From JANOGU01 sp964499865 (GTDB lineage Bacteria > Pseudomonadota > Alphaproteobacteria > Rhodobacterales > Rhodobacteraceae), in contig CAZCPY010000016.1 in the NCBI GenBank assembly GCA_964499865.1, positions 1-34,134 on the forward strand: DNA of 34,134 bases. The letters are read 5' to 3'. The notes beneath the pieces are model-generated. The model searched no databases. It was not told the DNA's origin and was given only the letters and a program-made list of their open reading frames with translations. The first letter of the stretch is position 1, and every line of letters starts with the position of its first letter. Positions 7,604 through 14,696 of this stretch are shown piece after piece. The translations under genes and the position numbers were made by a program.

Positions 7604-8194
7604 GTGGGTCTGGAAGGCGAATTCAGGACAAGCTTCGTGCGGGAACCCGCCGCGCTGAAGCATTATCCCGCGCTGGTGCTGAACGCGGACTACCGCCCGC
7701 TCAGCTACTACCCGCTCAGCCTCTGGCCGTGGCAGGAGGCGATCAAGGCCGCGGTGCTGGACCGCGTGGTGATCGTGGCCGAATACGACGCCGTGGTGCG
7801 CAGCCAGCGGCAGGAATTCCGCATCCCGTCCGTCGTGGTGCTGAAAGACTACGTCAAGCCGCAGAAGTCGGTGGCCTTCACGCGTTTCAACCTGTTCCTG
7901 CGCGACGCCTTCTGCTGCCAGTACTGCGGCGCGCGCGGCGACCTGACCTTCGACCATGTCGTGCCGCGGTCGCGCGGTGGCCGGACGACCTGGGACAACG
8001 TGGTCGCCGCCTGTTCGCCCTGCAACCTGCGCAAGGGCAACCGCACGCTGCGCGCCTCCGGCCTGACGCTGGCGCGCCCGCCGCGGGCGCCGTCGGCCGA
8101 GGAGATGCAGGCGCACGGGCGCAGGTTCCCGCCCAACTACCTGCACGACACCTGGCTCGACTACCTGTACTGGGATGCCGAGCTGGAGGCCTAG
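7604..8194 (+). CDS. HNH endonuclease family protein
   Basis: A 196-residue HNH-family protein. It carries paired zinc cysteines (CQYCG and CSPC) flanking the HNH core: DHVVPRSRGG for the first histidine, TWDNVVAAC for the asparagine, and NLRKGN. The N-terminal half (LVLNADYRPLSYYPLSLWPWQEA) is characteristic of a conserved single-copy bacterial HNH protein, not of a restriction or homing enzyme. No intron, intein or methylase is adjacent. The GTG start is chosen because it precedes the conserved EGEFRTSFVREP segment and has an AAGG-containing leader. Its cellular role is not established; a nucleic-acid repair or processing function is inference. Confidence 0.88.
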   Translation: MGLEGEFRTSFVREPAALKHYPALVLNADYRPLSYYPLSLWPWQEAIKAAVLDRVVIVAEYDAVVRSQRQEFRIPSVVVLKDYVKPQKSVAFTRFNLFLRDAFCCQYCGARGDLTFDHVVPRSRGGRTTWDNVVAACSPCNLRKGNRTLRASGLTLARPPRAPSAEEMQAHGRRFPPNYLHDTWLDYLYWDAELEA

Positions 8195-8216
8195 GCCGCC
8201 CGGCCTTCGCGGGCCC

Positions 8217-8672
8217 TTACCAGCCGATCAGCTTGGTGAAATCCTCCAGCGCCTGTTCCCAGCGCAGCAGCGCGCGGTCCATCACCTGCTGCGACACGCC
8301 GCCGTCCATCACCAGCAGGAAGCGGAAGTTCACGTTGCCTTCGGGGTCGAGGCTCGCGTTGCCGGCGATCTTGCCGTCGTTCCATTCGTTCATCACGCCG
8401 ACATCCACCGGCTTGTCGAGCGCGAGGCTGGCGACGAACTGGATTTCCTTGCAGGCCTGCCCGTCGGTGCAGCCGTAGAAGAACACGGTGGTGTTGATCC
8501 CGTTGACGGTGAACTTGATGCGCGGGTCTCCGACGCTGTCGGTGTCCAGCGTCGCGGCATAGCCCAGGGTTTCCAGCGCGATGGCGACCGACGTGGGTTT
8601 GGCCGGATCGACCGTCTGGGCGGCGGCGGCTGATGTCAGAATGCAGGCGGCAAGGGTGGCGGCGCGGAACAT
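8217..8672 (-). CDS. Secreted YbjN-domain protein
   Basis: A 151-residue protein with a cleavable signal peptide (MFRAATLAACILTSAAAA, cut near residue 18), so it is probably periplasmic. The body resembles the YbjN-type sensory-domain family: an ETLGY-like helix, the GCTDGQACKEIQF strand with two cysteines that could form a disulfide, and the EWNDGKIAGNASLDPEGNVNFRF region. A strong AGGAGG Shine-Dalgarno fixes the start. The gene diverges from zwf and ends 22 bp from the convergent HNH gene. Function unknown. Confidence 0.82.
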   Translation of the reverse strand: MFRAATLAACILTSAAAAQTVDPAKPTSVAIALETLGYAATLDTDSVGDPRIKFTVNGINTTVFFYGCTDGQACKEIQFVASLALDKPVDVGVMNEWNDGKIAGNASLDPEGNVNFRFLLVMDGGVSQQVMDRALLRWEQALEDFTKLIGW

Positions 8673-8780
8673 CGTTTCCTCCTGAAATCGGCGGCAGTGA
8701 TGGGGCAGAGTAGGCACGCTCCTGCCGCAGATGCAAGAGATTCGCATTAGCCGGGTCCGCACCGCGCCGCCCAAAGCGCT

Positions 8781-8809
8781 TTCATTCGCGCGGGCCGGGA
8801 TGCTAGACT
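8781..8809 (+). promoter_or_regulatory. Candidate sigma-70 promoter of zwf
   Basis: TTCATT at 8781-8786 and TAGACT at 8804-8809 with a 17-bp spacer. This would start transcription near 8816, about 54 bp before the zwf ATG and 20 bp before the palindrome at 8836. The -35 match is poor and the -10 moderate. Confidence 0.4.
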
Positions 8810-8835
8810 TTCCGCGGTCCGCCATCCATAAGGCT

Positions 8836-8853
8836 GCCGTTACCGCTAACGGC
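8836..8853. promoter_or_regulatory. LacI-type palindromic operator upstream of zwf
   Basis: GCCGTTACCGCTAACGGC is an 18-bp palindrome with 7-bp perfect arms and a central CG, the architecture of LacI/GalR-family operators. It ends 16 bp before the zwf ATG, between the candidate promoter and the Shine-Dalgarno, where a bound repressor would block transcription. Rhodobacter sphaeroides has a LacI-family central-carbon regulator, CceR, reported to control zwf-type genes. Assigning this site to a CceR homologue is inference. Confidence 0.6.
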
Positions 8854-8869
8854 CGCCGCAGGGGGAAGC

Positions 8870-10321
8870 ATGGTCTCGCGCGTCATTCCGGTCGACGGCT
8901 TCGATCTCGTGATCTTCGGCGGCACGGGCGACCTTGCGCGCCGCAAGATCCTGCCGGGCCTGTTCCGCCGCTTTCTCGTCGGCCAGATGCCGGAAAGCGC
9001 GCGCATCGTCGGCGCGGCGCGGTCGGCGATGACGACGGACGACTTCCGCGCCACGGTGCGCGCCGCGGTCGAGGAGTTCGACAAGACGGCGGCCCGGCAG
9101 ACCGACCGGCTGGCGGCCTTCCTGGACCGCATCGGCTATGTCGCCATCGACGCGCAGGGCGAGGCGGGGTGGCAGCAGCTCAAGGCCGAGATGCGGCCCG
9201 GCATGGTGCAGGCGTTCTACTTCTCGGTCGCCCCCGGCCTGTTCGGCGACCTGGCGCTGCGGCTGAAGACCTATGCCATCGCGGGCCCCGAGGCGCGGAT
9301 CGTGGTGGAAAAGCCCTTCGGCCGCGACCTTGCCTCGGCCCGCGCGCTGAACGCCACGCTGGCGGCGCATTTCGAGGAACGCCAGATCTACCGGATCGAC
9401 CATTACCTGGGCAAGGAAACCGTCCAGAACCTGATGGCGGTGCGCTTTGCCAACATCCTGTTCGAGCCGATCTGGAAGGCCGAATACATCGACCATGTGC
9501 AGATCACGGTCGCCGAAACCGTGGGGGTCGAGGGGCGCGGGGCCTACTACGACACCTCGGGCGCGATGCGCGACATGGTGCAGAACCACCTGATGCAGCT
9601 TTTGTGCCTGATCGCGATGGAGCCGCCCTACCATTTTGACCCCAATGCCGTGCGTGACGAAAAGCTGAAGGTCATCAGGGCCTTGCAGCCCGTCCCTGCG
9701 GCAGACATCGTGCGCGGGCAGTATCTGGGGGGCAACGGGTCGGGGTATCTGGCCCATGCCGGGAACCCCGCCAGCCGGACCGAGAGCTACGTCGCGCTCA
9801 AGGTCCACATCGCCAACTGGCGCTGGACCGGCACGCCCTTCTACCTGCGCACCGGCAAGAAGCTGCGGGCGCGGGCGTCGGAAATCGCCATCACCTTCCG
9901 CGCGCCGCCGCATTCGATCTTCGACGGCGCGCCGGAAGCGGCGCAGAACGTCCTCGTCATCCGGCTGCAGCCCAACGAGGGCATGAACCTGATGGTGATG
10001 ATCAAGGAGCCCGGACCGGGCGGCATGCGGCTGACGCAGGTGCCGCTCGACATGGCGTTTGCCACCGCGCTGGGAGAGGAGGGGATGAACATCCCCGACG
10101 CCTATGAACGCCTGATCATGGACGTGATCCGCGGCAACCAGACGCTGTTCATGCGCGGCGACGAGGTCGAGGCCGCCTGGGCCTGGGCCGATCCGATCAT
10201 CGAGGGATGGGAAACCCGCGGCGACCGGCCCCGCGGCTATGATCCGGGGTCGTCCGGCCCGGAGGATGCGCTGATGCTGATGCATCGCGACGGGCGGCGC
10301 TGGCGCGAGATCCGGGAATGA
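8870..10321 (+). CDS. zwf: Glucose-6-phosphate 1-dehydrogenase
   Basis: A 483-residue enzyme that oxidises glucose-6-phosphate to 6-phosphoglucono-lactone with NADP+ (or NAD+), the entry to the Entner-Doudoroff and oxidative pentose phosphate routes. Seen: the N-terminal Rossmann loop FGGTGDLARRK (residues 17-26), the VEKPFGRDL segment, and the substrate-binding active-site signature RIDHYLGKE (175-183). The C-terminal domain is full length, including KVHIANWRWTGTPFYLRTGK. The ATG follows an AGGGGGAA ribosome site. It is the first gene of zwf-pgl-pgi, with 22 bp to pgl. A LacI-type operator sits in its leader. Confidence 0.98.
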   Translation: MVSRVIPVDGFDLVIFGGTGDLARRKILPGLFRRFLVGQMPESARIVGAARSAMTTDDFRATVRAAVEEFDKTAARQTDRLAAFLDRIGYVAIDAQGEAGWQQLKAEMRPGMVQAFYFSVAPGLFGDLALRLKTYAIAGPEARIVVEKPFGRDLASARALNATLAAHFEERQIYRIDHYLGKETVQNLMAVRFANILFEPIWKAEYIDHVQITVAETVGVEGRGAYYDTSGAMRDMVQNHLMQLLCLIAMEPPYHFDPNAVRDEKLKVIRALQPVPAADIVRGQYLGGNGSGYLAHAGNPASRTESYVALKVHIANWRWTGTPFYLRTGKKLRARASEIAITFRAPPHSIFDGAPEAAQNVLVIRLQPNEGMNLMVMIKEPGPGGMRLTQVPLDMAFATALGEEGMNIPDAYERLIMDVIRGNQTLFMRGDEVEAAWAWADPIIEGWETRGDRPRGYDPGSSGPEDALMLMHRDGRRWREIRE

Positions 10322-10343
10322 CCCGGGTCGGGGGGAGGCGCGG

Positions 10344-11015
10344 ATGAACCTGCAGGACTATCCCGACCGCGATTTCCTGTTCCTGAAGCTCGCCGACATC
10401 CTGGCGGGGGAACTCGCCGACGTGCTGCGCCGCGAGGGGCGGGCGACCTTCTCGGTCCCGGGCGGCACCACGCCGGGGCCGGTCTTCGACACCCTGGCGG
10501 GGGTGGAACTGGACTGGGCCCGCGTGACGCTGGTGCTGAACGACGAACGCTGGGTGCCCGAGGACAGCCCGCGGTCGAACACCGGCCTTCTGCGCCGGCG
10601 CCTGCTGACCGGACCCGCCGCGGCGGCGCGCCTGATCCCGCTCTACGCCCTGGCCGACCGGCCCGAGGACGTGCTGGACAGGATGTCGGCGGACCTGGCG
10701 CCGCACCTGCCCTTGTCGGTGCTGCTCTTGGGCATGGGCACGGACATGCACACCGCCTCGCTGTTCCCCGGCGCCGACCGGCTGGCCGAGGCGCTTGCCC
10801 CCGACGCGCCGCCCCTGATGGCGCTGCGCGCGGATGCGGCGGGCGAGCCGCGCATCACCCTGACCGCGCCGGTCCTGCGCGGCGCCATCCGCACCCATGT
10901 TCTGGTGACGGGCCCAGAGAAGCGCGCGGCGCTGGAGCGCGCGCAGCACCTTTCCCCGGCCGAGGCGCCGATCCGCCTCGTCCTTGACCATGCCACCATC
11001 CACTGGGCGGAGTGA
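10344..11015 (+). CDS. pgl: 6-phosphogluconolactonase (DevB/SOL type)
   Basis: A 223-residue lactonase that hydrolyses the zwf product to 6-phosphogluconate. It has the NagB/RpiA-like fold signatures: PGGTTPG near residue 38, the NDERWVPEDSPRSN segment near 67, and LLGMGTDMHTASLFPG near 128. The last is the usual GxGxDGHTASLFPG with methionine in place of glycine. Length is normal. A GGGGGAGG ribosome site precedes the ATG. It sits between zwf and pgi, so lactone hydrolysis is coupled to its production. Its TGA is 7 bp before the pgi ATG. Confidence 0.96.
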   Translation: MNLQDYPDRDFLFLKLADILAGELADVLRREGRATFSVPGGTTPGPVFDTLAGVELDWARVTLVLNDERWVPEDSPRSNTGLLRRRLLTGPAAAARLIPLYALADRPEDVLDRMSADLAPHLPLSVLLLGMGTDMHTASLFPGADRLAEALAPDAPPLMALRADAAGEPRITLTAPVLRGAIRTHVLVTGPEKRAALERAQHLSPAEAPIRLVLDHATIHWAE

Positions 11016-11022
11016 GGCCAGA

Positions 11023-12624
11023 ATGAAACAGCACTGGGACGCGCTTGCCGCCCATCACGCCAAGGTCGAAGGCCGCCGCATCCTGCCGATGCTGGACGAT
11101 GCCCGCGCCGCCGCCTTCGCGGCCGCGCTGGCCGACATGCGGCTGGACTATGCCAAGACCAACATCGACGCCGAGGGGCTGCGGCTGCTCTTGGCGCTCG
11201 CCGAGGCCGCGGGCGTCGCGGCCAGGCGCGAGGCGATGTTCGCGGGCGCGAAGATCAACGAGACCGAGGGCCGCGCCGTCCTGCACACCGCGCTGCGCGC
11301 GGGCGACGGTGCGGTCATCGAGGTCGACGGCCGCGACGTGATGCCCGAGGTCCGCCGCATCCGTGCGGCCATGCTGGCCTTTGCCGGGGACGTGCGGCAG
11401 GGCCGCTTCACCGGGCAGGGGGGGGCGATCACCGATGTGGTCAACATCGGCATCGGCGGGTCCGACCTTGGCCCCGCGATGGCGGTGCTGGCGCTGGCGC
11501 CCTTCCACGACGGGCCGCGGGTGCATTTCGTCTCGAACGTCGACGGCGCCCACATCGCCGACACGCTGAAGGGGCTCGACCCCGCGACCACGCTGGTGAT
11601 CGTGGCGTCGAAGACCTTCACCACCATCGAGACGATGACGAACGCGCAGACCGCGCGCGACTGGATGGCGACGGCGGTCGCCGACCCCGCGGCGCAGTTC
11701 GCCGCCGTCTCCACCGCGCTGGACCGGACCGCCGCCTTCGGCATCGCGCCCGAACGCGTGTTCGGCTTCGAGGACTGGGTGGGCGGGCGCTATTCGATGT
11801 GGGGGCCGATCGGGCTTGCGCTGGCCATCGCCGTCGGGGCCGGGGGGTTCGAGGCCTTCCTGGCCGGTGGCCGTGCCATGGACGACCATTTCCGCACCGC
11901 CCCCTTCGCGCGGAACCTGCCCGTGCTCCTTGCGCTGGTGGGCCTCTGGCACAACCAGGTCTGCGGCCACGCGACCCGCGCCGTGCTGCCCTACGACCAG
12001 CGCCTGTCGCGCCTGCCCGCCTACCTGCAGCAGTTGGAGATGGAAAGCAACGGCAAGTCGGTGGCGATGGATGGCGCGCCCCTGCCGACCCACTCCGGCC
12101 CCGTGGTCTGGGGCGAGCCCGGCACCAACGGCCAGCACGCCTTCTACCAGCTGATCCACCAGGGCAGCCGGGTGATCCCCTGCGAATTCCTGGTGGCCCG
12201 CCGCGGCCACGAGCCGCACCTCGCCCACCAGCACCTGCTGCTGGTGTCGAACTGTCTGGCGCAGGCCGAGGCGCTGCTGCGCGGGCGCAGCCTCGATGAG
12301 GCGACCGCGATCATGGCGAAGAAGGGCCTGACCGGGGCGGAGCTCGACCGCCAGGCCCGCCACCGCGTGTTTGCGGGCAACCGGCCTTCGACGATGCTGA
12401 CCTACGACCGGCTGGACCCCCACACGCTCGGCCGGATCATCGCGCTCTACGAACACCGGGTGTTCGTCGAGGGCGTGATCCTGGGGATCAACAGCTTTGA
12501 CCAGTGGGGGGTCGAACTGGGCAAGGAACTGGCGCTGGCCTTGCAGCCGATGCTGGAGGGCCGGGCAGGGACTGACGGCAAGGACGGGTCCACGCGTGCG
12601 CTGGTCGCCTGGGCGCGGGGGTGA
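11023..12624 (+). CDS. pgi: Glucose-6-phosphate isomerase
   Basis: A 533-residue phosphoglucose isomerase interconverting glucose-6-phosphate and fructose-6-phosphate. Seen: GIGGSDLGPAMA, SKTFTTIETMTNA, FGFEDWVGGRYSMWGPIGL, the PGI signature region GHATRAVLPYDQRLSRLPAYLQQ followed by EMESNGKSV, and VWGEPGTNGQHAFYQLIHQG with catalytic residues. The ATG at 11023 is chosen over upstream in-frame codons because it follows a GAGG ribosome site and starts the conserved MKQHWDALAAHHA segment. With zwf and pgl it lets the cell recycle fructose-6-phosphate into the Entner-Doudoroff route. No edd or eda is in the window. Confidence 0.97.
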   Translation: MKQHWDALAAHHAKVEGRRILPMLDDARAAAFAAALADMRLDYAKTNIDAEGLRLLLALAEAAGVAARREAMFAGAKINETEGRAVLHTALRAGDGAVIEVDGRDVMPEVRRIRAAMLAFAGDVRQGRFTGQGGAITDVVNIGIGGSDLGPAMAVLALAPFHDGPRVHFVSNVDGAHIADTLKGLDPATTLVIVASKTFTTIETMTNAQTARDWMATAVADPAAQFAAVSTALDRTAAFGIAPERVFGFEDWVGGRYSMWGPIGLALAIAVGAGGFEAFLAGGRAMDDHFRTAPFARNLPVLLALVGLWHNQVCGHATRAVLPYDQRLSRLPAYLQQLEMESNGKSVAMDGAPLPTHSGPVVWGEPGTNGQHAFYQLIHQGSRVIPCEFLVARRGHEPHLAHQHLLLVSNCLAQAEALLRGRSLDEATAIMAKKGLTGAELDRQARHRVFAGNRPSTMLTYDRLDPHTLGRIIALYEHRVFVEGVILGINSFDQWGVELGKELALALQPMLEGRAGTDGKDGSTRALVAWARG

Positions 12625-12631
12625 AGGCCGG

Positions 12632-12677
12632 GCAAGTTTCTGCGAAGAAACCTGCAAAGTCCTTCGAAGGAATTTGC
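12632..12677. terminator. Tandem hairpins after pgi (probably bidirectional)
   Basis: Two adjoining hairpins. Bases 12636-12651 form GTTTCT/AGAAAC with a GCGA tetraloop. Bases 12654-12677 contain the perfect palindrome TCCTTCGAAGGA flanked by GCAAA/TTTGC. They lie between the convergent ends of the zwf-pgl-pgi operon and the RidA-like gene, and are markedly more AT-rich than their surroundings. A terminator or mRNA-end stabiliser for both strands is the natural reading. Confidence 0.65.
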
Positions 12678-12704
12678 CCCGCCCGCCCGTCCGCGGCGCG
12701 CGCC

Positions 12705-13052
12705 TCAGGGCAGCGCCGCCACCACGATCACCTCGACCAGATACCGCGGCGCCACCAGCTTCGACTCACCCGTGGCCCGCGCGGGCGTATGCCCCTGCGG
12801 CACCCATTCCTCCCAGGCGCGGTTCATCTCGGCGACCGTCCCGGCATCGGCGAGCCACACCTGCGCCTGCAGGATGCGCGTCTTGTCGGTGCCGGCAAGC
12901 GCCAGCAGGCGGTCCACCTCGGCCAGGCACTGGCGCGTCTGGGTGTAGACGTCGCCCCCGTCCTCGGCCACCTGGCCCGACAGCCAGACAAGGCCGCCGT
13001 GGATGACCGCGCCGGACATGCGCCGGCCGGTCTCGAGACGGGTGATGGTCAT
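12705..13052 (-). CDS. RidA family protein
   Basis: A 115-residue protein of the RidA/YjgF/UK114 family, whose members are trimeric and hydrolyse reactive enamine/imine intermediates or related substrates. Seen: the SGQV strand, the central EVDRLLALAGTDKTRILQAQVWL helix-strand, and the conserved arginine and glutamate in TPARATGE and LVEVIVVA near the C-terminus. The ATG at 13052 is preceded by GGAAGGA. It is cytoplasmic. It lies just after the small secreted-protein gene on the same strand. The exact subfamily and substrate are not clear. Confidence 0.88.
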   Translation of the reverse strand: MTITRLETGRRMSGAVIHGGLVWLSGQVAEDGGDVYTQTRQCLAEVDRLLALAGTDKTRILQAQVWLADAGTVAEMNRAWEEWVPQGHTPARATGESKLVAPRYLVEVIVVAALP

Positions 13053-13072
13053 CGACGGGGGTCCTTCCGCGG

Positions 13073-13372
13073 TCAGTCGAGGCGCCGGCAGTCGAACATG
13101 TCGCCCGAGGCGAGCGACAGCCACTGCATCGTGGTGTCGGAGACCGACGACAGCGCGATCTGGTAGGCGTCGTCGAAGGTCAGGATGTAGTCGCCGCCGT
13201 CCTCCGCCACGTCGCGGATCGGCATCGGGTTGTCGCCGGGGTCGTAGATATCGGCGGTGAAGGTGAACACCCCGACGCCGCAGTCCCAGCTCCCCTCGAA
13301 GGGATAGGTCTGCGCCTGCATCGGGGTCGCGGCCAGCGCGAGGGCCGCAGCAAACGGGGCAATACGCAGCAT
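13073..13372 (-). CDS. Small secreted protein of unknown function
   Basis: A 99-residue protein with a signal peptide (MLRIAPFAAALALAATPMQA, cut before QTYP), so likely periplasmic. The mature part of about 79 residues is acidic and predicted beta-rich, with two cysteines (in SWDCG and FDCRR) that could pair. I do not recognise a named family. It lies between tRNA-Gly and the RidA-like gene on the same strand, 24 bp downstream of the tRNA. Confidence 0.7.
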   Translation of the reverse strand: MLRIAPFAAALALAATPMQAQTYPFEGSWDCGVGVFTFTADIYDPGDNPMPIRDVAEDGGDYILTFDDAYQIALSSVSDTTMQWLSLASGDMFDCRRLD

Positions 13373-13395
13373 CGGCGCCTCGACCGGCAGGGGGA

Positions 13396-13469
13396 TGGAG
13401 CGGGTGAAGGGAATCGAACCCTCGTCGTAAGCTTGGGAAGCTTCTGCTCTACCATTGAGCTACACCCGC
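13396..13469 (-). tRNA. tRNA-Gly (anticodon CCC)
   Basis: The reverse complement folds as a tRNA: acceptor GCGGGTG/CACCCGC, D-arm GCTC-AATGGTA-GAGC, anticodon loop TTCCCAA giving CCC, T-arm GAGGG-TTCGATT-CCCTT, and an encoded 3' CCA. The first anticodon-stem pair is a G-A mismatch, so the stem is effectively four pairs. It resembles E. coli tRNA-Gly(CCC). Confidence 0.95.
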
Positions 13470-13479
13470 CCGCGCATCC

Positions 13480-13508
13480 CTGCTACGCAATCGCCCGGGA
13501 TGCGTCAA
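13480..13508 (-). promoter_or_regulatory. Sigma-70-type promoter of tRNA-Gly
   Basis: On the minus strand, TTGACG (13508-13503) and TAGCAG (13485-13480) are separated by 17 bp. The -10 box ends 10 bp before the tRNA 5' end. The same TTGxCx-17-TAxxxx arrangement precedes the other two tRNAs in the window. Confidence 0.6.
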
Positions 13509-13525
13509 GAGAAGGGGTGAAGGCG

Positions 13526-14524
13526 ATGAGCGATGCGCATTGGGTCTATACCCAGACGGTGAAGACCTTCGCCGCCGGGGCCGAACCGCCCTTCGAGGAC
13601 CCGGGCGAACTGGCGGCCCACTGGGGCCGCGTCTGGGGCATCGACAACGATGTGGGCCGTATCCGCTCGGTCCTGCTGCACCGCCCGGGGCCCGAGATGG
13701 CGGTCTTCGACCCGGCCAAGAGGCTCGGCGAGATCGGCAGCTACGGCGACCCCGCGGTCGGCTGGTACGTCCAGTCCGACCGCCCGCTCGACATCCCCGC
13801 CATGCAGGCCCAGCACGACGGCCTGGCCGAGGCCCTGCGCGCCGAAGGGGTGGAGGTGCACCACATGCAGGGCGTCGCCGGGGCGCGGCTCAAGTCCTGC
13901 TACACGCGCGACCCGCTGGTCATGGTCAAGGGCGGCGCCATCGTTTGCCGCATGGGCGCCCGCATCCGGCGCGGCGAGGAACTGGCGACGACCCGCACGC
14001 TGGCCGCGCTCGGCATCCCGATCCTGCGCACGATCGCAGGGACGGGCGTGATGGAAGGCGGCTCCTTCGCCTGGCTCGACAGCCGCACCTGCGCCATCGG
14101 CGTGGGGGTGCGCGTCAACCGCGAGGGGGCGGCGCAGGTCGGCGAGGTGCTGGCCCGGCAGGGGGTGGAGCTCCTGGTGGTCGAGCTTGCGGGCTACGAC
14201 ATCCACCTCGACGTGTCCTTCCTGATGGTCGCCCCCGGCCTGGCGCTCCTGAACCCCGCGGGCCTGCCGTTCGCCTTCCTCGAGGCGCTCCGCGCCCGCG
14301 GCATCGACTGGGTGGAAACCGGCCCGGGCGACGATCCCTGGATCGTCAACTCCCTCGCCCTGCGCCCCGGGCACCTGCTGATGCCGCAGGGCGCCTCGAA
14401 CCGCACCCTCGACGCGCTCAGCCGCCGGGGCGTGACCTGGACGACGATCCCCTACGCCGAGATGCACCCCAACGGCGGCGGCATCCACTGCTCCACGACG
14501 CCCTTGCGCCGCGATCCGGTCTGA
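13526..14524 (+). CDS. Arginine deiminase / dimethylarginine dimethylaminohydrolase-like protein
   Basis: A 332-residue guanidino-modifying enzyme of the amidinotransferase/DDAH/arginine-deiminase superfamily. The catalytic elements are visible: Asp129 in CYTRDPLVMVKGG, Glu177 in MEGGSF, His227 in GYDIHLDVSF, and the nucleophile Cys322 in NGGGIHCSTTPL close to the C-terminus. The family hydrolyses arginine, methylated arginines or agmatine to citrulline-type products; which substrate applies is not clear. The ATG at 13526 follows GAAGG and is favoured over an upstream in-frame codon that would run through the tRNA-Gly gene. It stands alone, convergent with the GlxA-type regulator. Confidence 0.87.
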   Translation: MSDAHWVYTQTVKTFAAGAEPPFEDPGELAAHWGRVWGIDNDVGRIRSVLLHRPGPEMAVFDPAKRLGEIGSYGDPAVGWYVQSDRPLDIPAMQAQHDGLAEALRAEGVEVHHMQGVAGARLKSCYTRDPLVMVKGGAIVCRMGARIRRGEELATTRTLAALGIPILRTIAGTGVMEGGSFAWLDSRTCAIGVGVRVNREGAAQVGEVLARQGVELLVVELAGYDIHLDVSFLMVAPGLALLNPAGLPFAFLEALRARGIDWVETGPGDDPWIVNSLALRPGHLLMPQGASNRTLDALSRRGVTWTTIPYAEMHPNGGGIHCSTTPLRRDPV

Positions 14525-14550
14525 CCGCCGGTCTCATCTTCCGATCCCAA

Positions 14551-14590
14551 ATATCCCGGGGGGAGGCGAAGCCGGGGGGCGGCGCCCCCC
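14551..14590. terminator. Rhodobacteral GC hairpin after the ADI-like gene
   Basis: ATATCCCGGGGGGAGGCGAA is followed by GGGGGGC-GGC-GCCCCCC (14574-14590), a perfect 7-bp stem with a three-base loop. This AT-box plus GC-hairpin layout recurs after genes in Rhodobacteraceae (family knowledge). It lies in the 172-bp gap between the convergent ADI-like and GlxA-type genes and could serve both. The remaining gap (14591-14696) holds further GC-rich sequence with no feature I can name. Confidence 0.6.
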
Positions 14591-14696
14591 CGACCGCGCC
14601 GCAGGCACCTCCGGCCGGGACAGCATCGCCGGCAGCCGCGGCGGCGGAGTGGCCCCGCCCTTCGGGGCCCGAGGCCGTCGCGACCCCCGGAAAGGT

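Noticed and set aside
7604..8194. HNH gene as part of a restriction or mobile system
   Set aside because: There is no methyltransferase, intron, phage terminase or transposase beside it, and it resembles a conserved single-copy chromosomal HNH family.
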